Positions 47,171 to 60,235 of a stretch of 64,000 bases of DNA are shown piece after piece. The first letter of the stretch is position 1; every line of letters begins with the position of its first letter. The stretch spans positions 44,704,320 through 44,768,319 of the forward strand of contig NC_061866.1 of the NCBI RefSeq assembly GCF_907164915.1, given 5' to 3'. This stretch comes from Impatiens glandulifera (lineage: Eukaryota > Streptophyta > Magnoliopsida > Ericales > Balsaminaceae). The notes beneath the pieces were generated by a model. It was given only the letters and a program-made list of their open reading frames with translations, was not told where the DNA came from and searched no databases. Position numbers and translations under genes: made by a program.

Positions 47171-50100
47171 TTCCCCCTAGGGTAGAAAAGATTCGTCCTC
47201 GAATTTGGAACCGCATCATCCTCATCAGAAGAAGACTCACCCACAAAAGGAACAAGATGCTTCACATTGAACACATCAGAGGTACGCACATGGCTGGGAA
47301 GGCGTAAACGATAAACATTGGGGTTGATCTTCTCCACAATCTCAATAGGACCAATCTTCTTAGCAGCAAGCTTGCTATATTCATGAGCTGGAAAACGATC
47401 CTTAGTCAGAATAGCCCACACAAAGTCACCAACTTCAAAATCAACAGCACGCCTTCTCGAATCAGCCTTCTCCTTGTACTTGGCAGTAGCAGCAACCAAG
47501 CGGTCATGAGTGGTCTGATGAACCTGAGCCAACTGACCAACAAAATCCGCAGCAGTGGAATGAGGACGCACCTTGCTGGGCAGCGCTAACAAATCAAGAG
47601 GAGCACGCGGAGACAGCCCGTAAATCACATGGAAAGGACTGAAACCAGTGGAGCGATTAACAGCATGATTGTGAGCAAACTCGGCCTGAGGCAGCTTCAG
47701 ATCCCAAGCCTTAGGATGATCCCCAACTAAACTGCGCAGAAGGTTCCCCAAAGACCTATTAACAACTTCAGTTTGGCCATCAGTTTGCGGGTGATAGGCA
47801 CTGCTAAAATTCAGCTGAGTATTAACCAAACGCCAAAGACTCCTCCAAAAGTGACTTACAAAGCGAGTGTCCCGATCAGAAACTATGGAGGCAGGAAGTC
47901 CATGAAGGCGATACACATCCCTGAAATAAAGCTGTGCAACAGCCACAGCATCAGAGGTTTTCTTGCAGGGAATGAAATGAACCATCTTCGAGAATCGGTC
48001 AACCACCACAAAAATCGAATCAGAACCACGCTGGGTACGTGGCAGCCCAATGACAAAATCCATACTGACGGAATAGGCAGAGGCAAGTATAACCCGGCAT
48101 TAGTCGAAGCGCCCTTAGCCAACTGACAAACACGACAGCGAGCAACAAAACGCCCCACCTCTTTGCGCATCGAAGGCCAGAAATAAGAAGCTGCAAGAAG
48201 CTGGAAGGTACGATCACGCCCAACATGGCCTTCTTTGTGGAGTTCCTGAATCATCCTCAAACGCAGGCTGCAATCTGGAATGCACAGCTGCACATCGCGG
48301 AAAAGGAACCCATCCTCCAAGACAAAGTCCCTCGAATCCCTTTGTTGGATGCGAATGAGGACCTGAGAAAAGAAAGGATCATCACGATAGAGGTCCACAA
48401 ACGAATCAAAGCCGGGTACATGGACACGCATCTCCGCCAACAGCCCATGATGACGACTCAAAGCATCAGCCACGCGATTAGACACACCAGCCTTGTGTTT
48501 AATCACAAAAGTAAACTGCCGTAAATAAGAGACCCACGAAGCATGACGATGAGAAATCTTGTCCTGACCACCAAGATGCTTGAGGGAATCATGATCCGTA
48601 TATAAGACAAACTCCCGCTGAAATAAATAATGACGCCAGTGTTTGACTGCCTGGACAATAGCATAGAACTCAATATCATAGGTATTGAAACGAAGTTTAG
48701 CGCTAGACAGTTTCTCACTAAAATAAGCAACAGGACGCCCAGATTGGCTAAGTACAGCCCCAATACCCAATTTCGAAGCATCACAATGTAGTTCAAATGG
48801 CTGGGAAAAATCAGGAAGAACCAAAATAGGGGCTGAAGTGAGTCGGTGCTTGATCTCAACAAAGGCAGCCTCAGCATCATCCGTCCAGAAGAACTTAACC
48901 CCCTTCATACAATCAGTGATAGGAGCCGTAACACTGCTGAAGTGAGGAATAAAACGCCGATAGAAGGAAGCCAAGCCATGAAAACTGCGAACTTCAGTGA
49001 TCGAAGAGGGGCGGGGCCACTGATTGACAGCCAGTACCTTACTCGGGTCCACTTTCAGGCCCTCCCGAGACACCACATAACCGAGGAACTGGGTAGAATC
49101 AGTAAGAAATGTGCACTTCGAGGAAGCAGCATAGAACTTGTCACGCCGGAGAACAAATAACACCTCACGAAGATGGGAGAGGTGTGCTACCTCGCTGTCA
49201 CTGTAAATCAAGATGTCGTCGAAGTAAACGACTACAAACTTCCCAATGAAAGGGCGAAGAGCCTGGTTCATCACACGCATAAAGGTTCTAGGAGCATTCG
49301 ACAGACCAAACGGCATAACCAACCACTCATATAAGCCCTCACGAGTCTTAAAGGCAGTCTTCCACTCATCACCCATGCGAATACGAATCTGATGGTATCC
49401 ACTCTTGAGATCCAGTTTGCTAAACACAGAAGCACCACTCAACTGATCCAACAAGTCATCCAACCGGGGAATAGGAAACCGATAACGCACTGTAATCTTG
49501 TTGATAGCACGACTATCAATGCACATACGCCAAGACCCATCCTTTTTTGGGGTAAGAAGGGCCGGGACAGCACAGGGACTAAGGCTCTCTCGAATGTGTC
49601 CCTTAGCCAGCAAGTCCTCCACCTGTCTACGCAACTCTTCATGTTCTTTGGGACTTATGCGGTAATGAGGACGGTTGGGTAGGGCAGCACCTGGAACCAA
49701 GTCAATGTGATGCTGGATATCACGCAAAGGAGGCAAGGCACAAGGCAGATTCTCAGGAAAAACATCTGCAAACTCCTGTAACAGCGGCTGCACTGGAATA
49801 GGCACCTCAGAACTAGCACCACAGGTAATCAGCGAACAAAATAGAGCAAACACCATGCCAGATTCGACCATGGCGGTCTGAAAAGGACCCCGAGACAACA
49901 AGGTGGCAGGGGGGGACGCATGATGAGTGGGGGCAGCACCCTTCTTGGGATGATTTGGCATCAACACAATCTTGGTACCATGAAATAAGAACGTGTAGGT
50001 ATTAGCACGCCCATCATGTATAACAGAATGATCAAACTGCCAAGGGCGACCAAGTAAAAGGTGACAAGCATCCATAGGAACCACATCACAATATACAGCA

Positions 50101-51470
50101 TCACGATAATGGGAACCAATGGAAAAATTAACAAGTACGCGCTTGGAAACTTTAACATCCGTACCTTGACTCAGCCAGGACAGGCGATAAGGCTTGGGGT
50201 GAGGTTCAGTGGACAGACCCAGCTTCGAAACTGCAACCTCAGAAATCACATTCTCACAACTCCCAGCATCAATGATGTAGGTGCAAACTTTGCCACCGAT
50301 GGTACAAGTGGAATGGAACAGATTATTGCGTAACCACTCGTTGTCAGGAGCACGAGGGGTTAAACATGATCGACGAATCACCAAAAGGGGGCCAACATCA
50401 CAAGAAACATACTCCTCCGCTGCCTCATCATCATAAACATCATACACTGGGGCTGAATCTGAAGGAAGAGCAGAGTCAGGATCATCCACGTCAGTAAAAA
50501 GACCACGATTGGTGGACTTTGGGTTGCGACACTCTGCTTGGAGATGGCCAACTTCACCACAATTGAAACAACGCAAGCCACCGGGACGTCCCTGCGGGGG
50601 GGCTGTAGTGCTGCGAGGGGGGGCTGGGGTGGGATGGGCCGGCTGGGAAGAAGAACCAATGCCACTAGTGGGGACAACCTGTTTTCCAAAGCTACCCGAA
50701 CCGCGCCTGGCTAGCTGTTTCTCAGCCTGTGAAGCACGCTGATGTGCCTCAGAAACAGTCAAGGGATCAAACATATTCAAAATATCCTGCAACTGGAGGC
50801 GAAGGCCACCAATATAGCGAGAAACCAACTGGAGAGGGGACTCAGACAGGTCAACACGAGCCACAAAGGTGTAAAACTCAGTGGAATAGTCATCCACGGA
50901 ACGAGAACCCTGACGAAGATTCTGGAACCGCTGGTACAGGTTACGTTCGTAATTATATGGTAGAAACGCAGCCCTAATATGCTTCCTGAATTTGTCCCAA
51001 TTCGTGAGCTTTGCCTTACCATGACGAACACGTGTCTGTTTCAACTGCTGCCACCATGCTTGTGCACGATCATGTAAGCGGATCGTAACAAGGGGTACAC
51101 GATGATCTGCAGGAACTTCCTTGAAATCCAGAATCTCTTCAACCTGAGAAAGCCAATCAATAAACTCTTCCGGTGGTAGACTACCATCGAACTTAGGGAT
51201 GTCCACCCTGAAAGCCTGCTCCCAGCGATGATTGGGGCGTTCAGGGGATCGATTCCGAAGACCACCGAGAGGGTTTTCATCTGTCACCGTAACATCATCT
51301 TCAGGGTGGTGCATGTGCATAGATGCATCCATCCATTGCGTCAACCATTCAACCTGCCGCCTCAAATCGTCGTTATCACGGCGAAACTCAGCGTTTTCAC
51401 GTCGCAACTCGGCAAGGTCACCATCATCAGCACCAGGGGTAGGGTTGCGCGGCTGTCTTCGGGGCGGCAT
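47083..51470 (-). pseudogene. Gag-pol polyprotein with one frameshift in integrase
   Basis: From the ATG at 51470 (MPPRRQPRNPTPGADDG) one frame runs 1195 codons. It holds a coiled N-terminus and gag (FRVDIPKFDGSLPPEEFIDW), knuckle CFNCGEVGHLQAEC, aspartic protease with IIDAGSCENVIS (Ala where Ser/Thr is usual after the Asp), RT with VVVYFDDILIYS, RNase H with ELHCDASKLGIGAVL, and an integrase zinc region ending CRVCQLAKGAST. Just after LPLPIPSV the frame is lost. The catalytic core (MDFVIGLPR, VVDRFSKMVHF, SDRDTRF) resumes in another frame from 48063 and stops at 47083. A handful of residues that related elements have before MDFVIGL are missing, so a small frame-changing deletion at about 48065 is the likely cause. 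RT and RNase H look intact. Confidence 0.92.
47171..47178 (-). other. Polypurine tract
   Basis: The minus strand reads AGGGGGAA directly before the 3' LTR (TGATGCGG). Confidence 0.8.
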
Positions 51471-51490
51471 ACCTCAGGGTCGACTGGAAA

Positions 51491-51499
51491 CTGATACCA
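51491..51499 (-). other. Primer binding site (initiator tRNA-Met type)
   Basis: The minus strand reads TGGTATCAG two bases after the 5' LTR. Confidence 0.8.
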
Positions 51500-51501
51500 A
51501 C

Positions 51502-51905
51502 TGATGCAGCGTGCGTGGCTAGGATGAACCTTTATCAAGATTCGTTGATTCTTACGAATACCGAAAGTTGATAGATATTGAGGAAACCTCGTTTTCTGAT
51601 TAATAATCTTCCCATAACAAAGTGTTTTAAGATTCTTTAAATACTCAAACCCTAGCTTGCAAAAGAAATAAACAACTTTTAATAAATTGCAAAAAACACC
51701 CGAAACTAATAAAAATGCGATTTTGAGCCCCTAAACGTCGTCAGATGGCCTTAAACCATCATACCTCATGGCATAGCCATGACTTCTTCACAACACCACG
51801 TTTCCGCCCGAAAAACACTAGGCAATCGTTGAAATCTGACACTTGCGAGATATTTTCGGATGCTGCAACTTTCGCATAAACGCCTCTTCGACTCGCACCG
51901 CATCA
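51502..51905 (-). repeat. 5' LTR of the Gypsy element (404 bp)
   Basis: Same length as the 3' LTR and nearly identical to it. Confidence 0.93.
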
Positions 51906-51910
51906 CCACT
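51906..51910. repeat. Target-site duplication CCACT (right)
   Basis: Matches 46762-46766 exactly. Confidence 0.9.
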
Positions 51911-52138
51911 GAAACAATCGGTTTGTCACTCTGAATGTGGTGATAAAAATTTTGAAGAAATCTATTGGACGAATGTTGTTGAATACTCTTTAATTTTTTC
52001 CGATTCAAGCAATCTACCAAATAATGACCGACAAAAAAATCACTTCTTATCTAAAGACAATGAGATATAAAAATCTGTCCAAACCTTTCGAAAGCTCACA
52101 AATGTACTTAAGATAAACCAAATAACCTTCAAAGAACA

Positions 52139-52139
<1 letters not shown>

Positions 52140-52182
<43 letters not shown>
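52140..52182. repeat. (ATT)n microsatellite
   Basis: About 14 uninterrupted trinucleotide units. Confidence 0.95.
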
Positions 52183-52183
<1 letters not shown>

Positions 52184-55100
52184 GTATAAACTCTAATAAG
52201 TTAATTTAACTACTTACCTTTTTCTAGAAGCTCAATATTACAAGTGAATAAAATAATTATTAAAGAGAAGAACGAGAAAAATGGGATTAATTCCGACCGT
52301 CAATGATGAACTTTGAATAATTAAATGTGAACTTACTTTTCCTTTGATCAGTCTCTCATTGTTCTTAATTTAATCGAATCATTATCATACTTATATAATT
52401 ATTTCATAACCACCAAATTAATAAGAGGATGAGAATTAATGCTTATTCATGATGAGTATTTCATTTAATTAATAATAATAACAAAACCATCTTTCTTAAT
52501 TATGAAAAATACTAATTAGAAAAACAATTCATATTAATAAATTAAAAATTGATGTCCCCGCTAGCTACATATCTTAATTAAGTTACGGCCATTTAATTAA
52601 GTAGGTTCAATGAATTCTTTTGAACATCATTAAAGGGAATGACAGGCTATGGACTATATGCCTAATAAAGCTAATTAAGTTTAATAATTTTGTCAACTTC
52701 GAAATAATATACTTTTAAAAAAATATTGATTTTCATTATTTATGTTAATACAAACTTATTTTCATGTTTGATTTGGCTTTTACTATAGTGTATGTTGAGT
52801 TGAATGTTATAATGAAAATTGGAAATTAATGGATTGATTATTTAGAATTATCCGTAGAAAAATTTAAGTTGAGAAATTTCAAATATATATCAATGTGACA
52901 ATTAAAGGGTAATTAATTAAGTTGTCAAATCTTGCAACGGCCTACTATACTTTTGTCCTTTCTTTCATTCATTAAATTAATTTCTTAATTTTTATCTTAT
53001 TTATATACACATGCTTTGATGCCCAATTAATTAGTTTACTAACGACTTAAGTCATTTCAATTCATTTCACGCGGTTTCTATACTATAAATTACTAAATTC
53101 TCATTAATTATTATTATTATTCCTTTCATTTCTTTTGCATTGACATTTACAACTACAAGATAGTTTGATATTTGTTTTTTATTATAAAAAAGTTATTTAT
53201 CATAAACCCACTCAGTTAATTAATCAAATTATTACTATTATTTTATTTTTAATAAAATTTTAAATAAAAAAATTAAATTATTTGTAACTAAATCAATTAA
53301 AAATTAAAATAACTTTTATTTAATGAAGATTTTTCAAAAATATCTAATAAAAATCCTATCAATCTATTAGGGTTGGTTTGATTGTTTATTTGGGAGGCTT
53401 ATTGACTATTGTGAAAAAAAAATTAGGAAAAAAATAAGTTATTTGGTTTTAAATGGGTTGAATTATAATGTTTTTGTATTTAAAATTTATAATAATAAAA
53501 ATATTTTAATCAATTATAAAATCAGTAAATTTAGTCGTTTTTTGTCGTTTAAGCCATCTTAGTGAGTTATATTACCTACTATCTTATAACAATTATATTT
53601 ATTTTTATTTTATATAAGTTTGTATTTAAAATAATAAGTTATGACAATATATAGTTAGAAAATTATATTTCAATTAGTTCTCGTGAGTTTAACTAGCGAA
53701 AATTATGTCGAGATTATAAAAATACACAGGAATATTTTCATTTTTTTTATAAACCAAGGTTGATTAAATGGATGGAACTGTTTGAGAGATATTGGGTTGT
53801 TATCAACATAGGAAGCCAATAATTGGGTAATGAGGCACTTACGATCTTAATAATATGAGCAATTGAGAAAATTATTTTGGATTTTATTTATTTATTTATT
53901 TATTTATTTTGTGAACAAGTATATATGAAAGGATGATGATGAATATGATGATTAGAAAAATGGTAGATGGTGAGTATGTACCAACTATTTATGATCCCTT
54001 CTTATAATATGAGTTAGTTTTGATCATTTTGAGATGGTAAAAGGATTTGACTTACATTAATAAAATATTTCTTGTATATAATATATAAATTTTATAATAA
54101 AAAGTAAGATATAGATATTTTCTTTATAATTTAATTATTACAAATTAAGATATAGTATGATAAAAATTTATTTAGATTTAACCTAAATAACATCACTGGT
54201 TAAAAAAGCTAGACTTTGATGGTTTAACATCTTATCAACAACCATTTCTTTTAAAATTATCAATTAAAATATATGTTTATTTATTTATTTTTAATATTAA
54301 ATATCAATATTTTGATAATTTAATTAAGTAAAGAAGTTTTTACCTAAATAATATTTTATTCAAAATATCCCATCATGAGTACCTTTTTTTTAAAATTAAA
54401 ATGCTATATATTTTTATTATTTTGAATTTTTGAAAAAAATAATTCTCATAACAACACCAGTTCTATTTTTTTAAAGTATAAAATACTTCATAAGTTTAAG
54501 TAAACCAATACAATTTAATAAATTGTATTTATTTATTTAATTATCTGAACTCAGTTTATTCTTGATGATGGCTAGTATGACTTTTTAAATCTTAAGTTTT
54601 TTTTATATATATTTTATATTATTATAGTGGAATCGAACATACATGATACAACCTTAATTTTTAGGTAGTTTTTTAATACTTAAGTTTCTAATCAAATGGG
54701 TAGTAGATAATATCTTATTCACATTTAATTCTTATTTTTTGCACAACCTTGAATGGGTGAAGTTGTTGAAAATCTCGATTGATTACATTCTAATATCAAT
54801 TAACACATTTTAGTAATTTTCTGTTTGTTTGTTTACACTTTATCATAATTATAACTTCTCTTATTAGAACATTATACCTTACTGAAAAGCCTCGTAATAT
54901 AATTAATTAAACTAAAGATAAATAATTTTCTTTTATTTATGAAATATAATTTGGCCATATAATCCAAATACCTCCAAGCAAATCAAATTTTACATAATTA
55001 ATAATCTTTTATAAAAAAAAATCAAAGATTATTTTTAAATAACCCCATATATATGTTACTATTATTATAAAATATAAATATTAGTAATGTACCAAAAATG

Positions 55101-57099
55101 GGTGCAAGTTGTTTATTAAGAGAGCCATAAGTCATGAGTATTAATAGTATTTGGTTATTAAGGGCCCTTTTGATGAAACATAAATATCTTCCACCCAAAA
55201 GATATACATTATTGGGATCAAGAAAAATGTGATCAAACATGGTCATACGTTCACATTTTTTTATTTTTTATAATAATTATTTTAAACTAACACGACTTTA
55301 CAATAATGACCTCCACTCCACTTGAACTTGAAATCTCGTAGGTATACATTTAACATTTAAGTTATAGTTATCCAAAATTTGAACTCCAAATATTCCATCT
55401 CTTAAACTAGCAACAAAAAAGAGGTGAATATTTCTGGTCTCCTTAAAGGTATTAAGTTCGAGCCCGTTAGACAATAAGTTCTGCTCGTCTGATTAATTGA
55501 TTAAGTGTGTTTACAACGTATATTTATTGTTTACCACGTAAGAATTAGTTACTCTTAGGAAGAAAAAAAAGTTGAGTTCAAATAATTTCTTAATCAAATT
55601 AATTATACATTTACTTAAATAATTTAAGAATAAACTAGTGAAAGCAATATAGTTAAATTTAGATGAAAATAGAAATATTAAATAGTGTTAAAGATTACTG
55701 TTATTTTATTTTTTCTTCAAATATATAGTATTAATAATAATAACAGTTGAGAGTATAAATTGGTCATCGAGTCAAAATATTAGCCCGCATTTTCAGCACA
55801 TAATGCCGTTGACATTTTCAACAAGCCAAGTGGCAATAATATAAATCTACGTGTTATTTTAATTCCAACTATTTTCAATAATTTAAACAAACATCATATT
55901 ATCTTATAAGAATTATAATTATTTAAATCTTAGCCAAAAAAAAAAAAAAAAAGTTTATTTATATGTTGCATCATTCTTATTTAGTGGGTTTGGTTAAATT
56001 ATTGGGCTGGCATCTAGGAATATGTTTACCTACAATTTGACACGGAATTGCCACGTAGGCATACTATTTAGACACGTGTAAGTTTTGACTTCTGGTCAAT
56101 TGACACGTAAGTAATCCGGATCTCGAGCTACAGATTCTTTTTTTCTTCTGCTAATAAAAATAAAAACTATTCGGTCATGTGATTATTTTGCAGACATAAT
56201 TTATTATTATTTTTAAAAATAAAATATATTTATATTTATATATATATATATATTTGAACTCACCCAAATTCAGTATCGGATTCACACTTGGGTATTTATA
56301 TAGGTGACTTTATTTTTTATTTTATGTTTAATATACTTTTGTAATTAAAAATATATATATATATATATATATATATTATTACCATGTTAAATATTATTAA
56401 ACATTAGTAAAGTCTAATTAGTTAATTATGGAATTATTAATTAAAAAGTTCAAATTTTATAAATATTTATTTTTTTAATATAAATATAGAAAAACGACAT
56501 CATTATTAATTTAACAATATCGAAAAAATAACAAATAAGAAAACACACACAACGTAGCAAAGAAAAAATATGCAATGATAATAATTTAGAAATAAAATAA
56601 TAACCGTGCATTAATACCAACTATCCACAATCCCAAATGAAATATTTGGAAGGAGAGAACATAAACCTTATGAATAACTAAAAAAACTAGATATAATATG
56701 TTTTATAGTTATATACGTACTTTTAAAATAATATATGAACATTTTTATAGTGAGACTTAAATTAGATACAAACTTATTTTGAAATTGGAGTGAGTTTTTT
56801 TTTTTTAATTTAGAAAAAAAAAACACTTCTCATTTAAACTATATATTTATAAAAATGCATAATAGAAAACAAATAAAAACAGATAGTAATGAAACAAACT
56901 TATTTACGTCTCTATATTTACACTATACATTGATTATTAGCCACACAAAAAAACACTGTACACGTGTCTGTATATGTAACATAAAAAATTCATTATATTT
57001 GAAAATATTTTGCATCCATAAAGATTATTAGTTCATATAGTTATGTTATTATCCCAAATCTCAAACGTGTTCAATTTCTTACAAATAAAATATGACAAT

Positions 57100-57245
57100 T
57101 TTGAACTTGTTTGACATGGGTTATTTGTAAAAATATAGGGATTATGAAATCAAACTTTGTTGGCTTATTTAAAATTAGATTATTGGTATTAAGCTAGTAA
57201 TATATTGGGATTTGTTCGATTCACAATAAACATGTCTTAAATAGA
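57100..57245. repeat. MITE-like repeat
   Basis: GAACTTGTTTGACATGGGTT ATTTG at the left, and ATTGGGATTTGTTCGATTCA, loosely mirrored, at the right. Same family as the copies in RWA and SFR2 introns. Ends uncertain. Confidence 0.35.
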
Positions 57246-58626
57246 AATATAACACGATTAAGGCGACATTTCTAGTATCATCACTTTTTTTTCTTTTCTT
57301 TTGTTATATAAGGTGTTAATGTTAAATATTTGTTTATTAAGGAAGATCATAATATAAAGACATGTGGATCGACCCGGGACCAGAACCCCACCAGTGGGTC
57401 TTTGCCTACCAATCCTATCTAGTAATTTCCAAGCCTATTCACTTTCCAAATTAATATATTATTACCATTCAAGGACTTAATTGGTCGTCTTCTTATCTTC
57501 ATCCTAACACTTCTATACATGATACCCCACAAGAGAAGGGTTACCCCACATGAATGCAACAGTTCACAATCGGTATGTTTCTTAAAAGATAATTATAATG
57601 ACGATAAAGATGACCGATTTGATGATGTTATTGGTCCTATTGGTGTTTTAACTATAATGATGGTGGACAAATGTCGATTAATTTATTTACATTGAAGAAC
57701 AAAAGTATGACACGAACCCAATCTAGAGGGGAAAATATGACTTTTTAAGTATAGAATTATCGATAGAGACATCTTGTCTAGATACAATGTCGAGGTCTTA
57801 AAGGATTGGTCCCCTTCTAACTATTTTATTCATTTAGATATAAATCACATGTTTAATTTCTCAAAGTTTTGTTTCAACAAGTTACCTTAATTGTTGTTTA
57901 TTGATATCATATCACGCATGGTGCTTTTTTGTTATATTGGGTCAATGTTTTCTTAAATTATTATGTTTGATTAAGTTTTTTTTTTGTTCAATTTACTTTG
58001 TTTATTTTGGTTGTTACAAAATGTTTTTCATAATAACCGCTTATTAGATTATTTTAAAGTATAATTAAACAATTGGATTTGGGAAAAGGACGGACATATA
58101 TATATACAATATGTTAACTTTTGTATGTGCATTATAAGTCCCTTTTAGTGTATACAATAAGATTTGTATGTAATTAAATAAACGGGAAAGATTGAGAAAT
58201 TAATTAGTGTGCACATTTATTTGAGAATAGATTAATTATTTTTGTGCGCATATTGTATGATTAGAAAATATGAAAAATCCTAAGAAGTGCATTGCCTTGA
58301 AAATCCGAGATTTGATTCATTTATTTTAATAATGTCAATTTTTTTAAGTGATTTTTTTTTTGTTGTATTTGCTTAATGAGAAGCAAGTATGAACTATATT
58401 AATCTTAATTAAGGCTTTATTAGATGGTCTCATATAGATTTTGATAGCTAGCTAGGATAATTGGACTAAAACATTAATAAGTTTGACTGCCACATTTGTC
58501 ATTGCTATGACGCTTATTCGAAGTCGAACACATTCGTCATTGCTATTTGTAAAGAGGCAGTTGTCAGCAAAATGTTTATTATACGAGTTAAGATTTCATT
58601 AATAATATTAGATGTCTCACTATCTA

Positions 58627-58814
58627 TGAAAATGATGAGAACGAGAGATTTAGGACCGAAAAAATAAGAGATTAGACAAAAACGTGACACTTTTTTAGAA
58701 TAGCCTATTCATTATATATCAACATAATATATACAATTAAGTCTTTAACAAATTTAAGTCTTTACAAATAAGTCTTCCACTTTTATAATATTCTATTTAT
58801 TACATATTCTTACA
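58627..58814 (-). repeat. 3' LTR of the Copia element
   Basis: Plus strand starts TGAAAATGATGAGAAC and ends TTCTTACA. It is followed by TTCCTCCCTC, the purine tract GAGGGAGGAA on the minus strand (58815-58824). Confidence 0.85.
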
Positions 58815-58859
58815 TTCCTCCCTCGATATGAATATCTTTCAAAATCATATTGCCTCTAA

Positions 58860-60235
58860 GATTATAAAAAGCTTCATGATCCAAAGGCTTGGTAAAACGT
58901 CAGCTTCTTGAACTTTTGAATATACATATTTTTGTAAAATGAAACTTTTTTGATGTGGTCTCGAACACCATGACCGTCTATATCGAGGTGCTTTGTCCGT
59001 TCTTGAAAAACTGGGTTTTCGGCAATGTGAATTGCTGCATGGTTATTACATCTTAAGGAGATTTTCAATTTAACTGGTGCATGAAGGTCGTTAAGAAGAT
59101 ATGTAATACATTTTAGTTTGCAAACATTTGTGACCATGCTGTGATATTTCGCTTCAATGGAAGACCGTGAAACGATGTTCCGTTTTTTTCCATGATATTA
59201 AGGAATTTACAAGCTTTATGCAATAACTTGTAATAGACCTGCGACTATCTGTGCAAATCTCCCAATACGCATCTGAAAAACTTTCAATTAAAGGATTAGA
59301 AACACAAGAATAAAACAACTCCAATGAAGGTATACCCTTCAGATACCAAACAATGTAAGGCAGCTTCCCAATGTATTTGAAGGGGATTGTGCATAAACTG
59401 CCTTAGTTGTTGGATGCTAAAAGTGATGTCGGGTCGAAAAAAGTTCCAAATATATTAATCTTCCAACTAATCTTTTGAACTTTTTCGGCTCAGTAAACAC
59501 ATGACTATCAATATCGTAAAGTTTAATTCTCTTTGTCATAAAAATACTACTTGGTTTACAACATGTCATTCATGTATCTACTAATATATAAAAAACATAT
59601 TTACGTTGATTTACATATAAACCAACATTAGTTCTGTATAGTTCTAAACCTAAAAAATAACTAATTTTTCTAATATTTTTGATTGAATTTTTGTATCAAG
59701 ATATTATTGACATAATTGATTTATTTTATGCTATCTCCAACAATGAGTATGTCGTCAACATAAACAAGTAAAATAGTAATTGATTTTTCAGTTTTAAGTA
59801 TAAAAAGACAGTTATCATGAATAGATTGAATAAAACCATATTTAATAAGTTTTTTTAAAAATTCCAAGTTCCGCAGTCGTGAAGCTTGTTTTAATTCATA
59901 CAAACTTTTATTAAGACGACATACCTTATTATCAATTGTTTCAATATAACTTTCAAGAGGTTGCATATATACATCCTCCTCAAGTTCACCATGGAGAAAC
60001 GCATCGTTCACATCAAACTGTTGCAAATACAAATTATTAGCCGATGTTAAAGCTAATAAAAGTCTTACCGTCAATGTTTTGGCGACCGACGAAAAGCTAT
60101 CGTTGAAATCGATCCCATCTTTTTGCTTGTATCCTTTTGTAATAATGTGTGCCTTTGTATTTTGTCACTGTTCTATTTGGATTGAGCTTTGTTTTGTAAA
60201 TCCACCTGCATTCTATTGGTTTTTTCCCATTTGGC
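58860..60235 (-). pseudogene. Copia reverse transcriptase and RNase H remains
   Basis: Minus-strand frames give the RT start KKPIECRWIYKTKLNPNR (about 60230), then DGIDFNDSFSSVAK, then LQQFDVNDAFLHGELEEDVY and LLVYVDDILIVGDS (the Y-V-D-D catalytic motif). After frameshifts come LVGRLIYLNFSRPDI and the RNase H end NNHAAIHIAENPVFQERTKH. Several stops interrupt it, so the copy cannot make functional enzyme. Confidence 0.88.

Larger units (their letters stand above)
46767..51905 (-). mobile_element. Young Ty3/Gypsy LTR retrotransposon, CRM-like, 5139 bp
   Basis: Two 404-bp LTRs (TG...CA) differ at about 3 positions and a CCACT duplication flanks them. Read on the minus strand, a tRNA-Met-type primer site follows the 5' LTR and a purine tract precedes the 3' LTR. 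Domain order is gag, protease, RT, RNase H, integrase. The pol frame runs into the 3' LTR, as in CRM (centromeric) elements, and the gag/RT wording is CRM-like. The copy is broken by a deletion in integrase. Confidence 0.93.
51911..58626. other. AT-rich intergenic DNA
   Basis: No gene recognised. It includes (ATT)n at 52140-52182, (TTTA)n near 53885-53908, B-box-like fragments (AGTTCGAGCCCGTTAGAC near 55449; minus-strand GAGATTTCAAGTTCAAGTGG near 55320) that may be SINE remnants, and a MITE-like copy near 57105. Confidence 0.45.
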
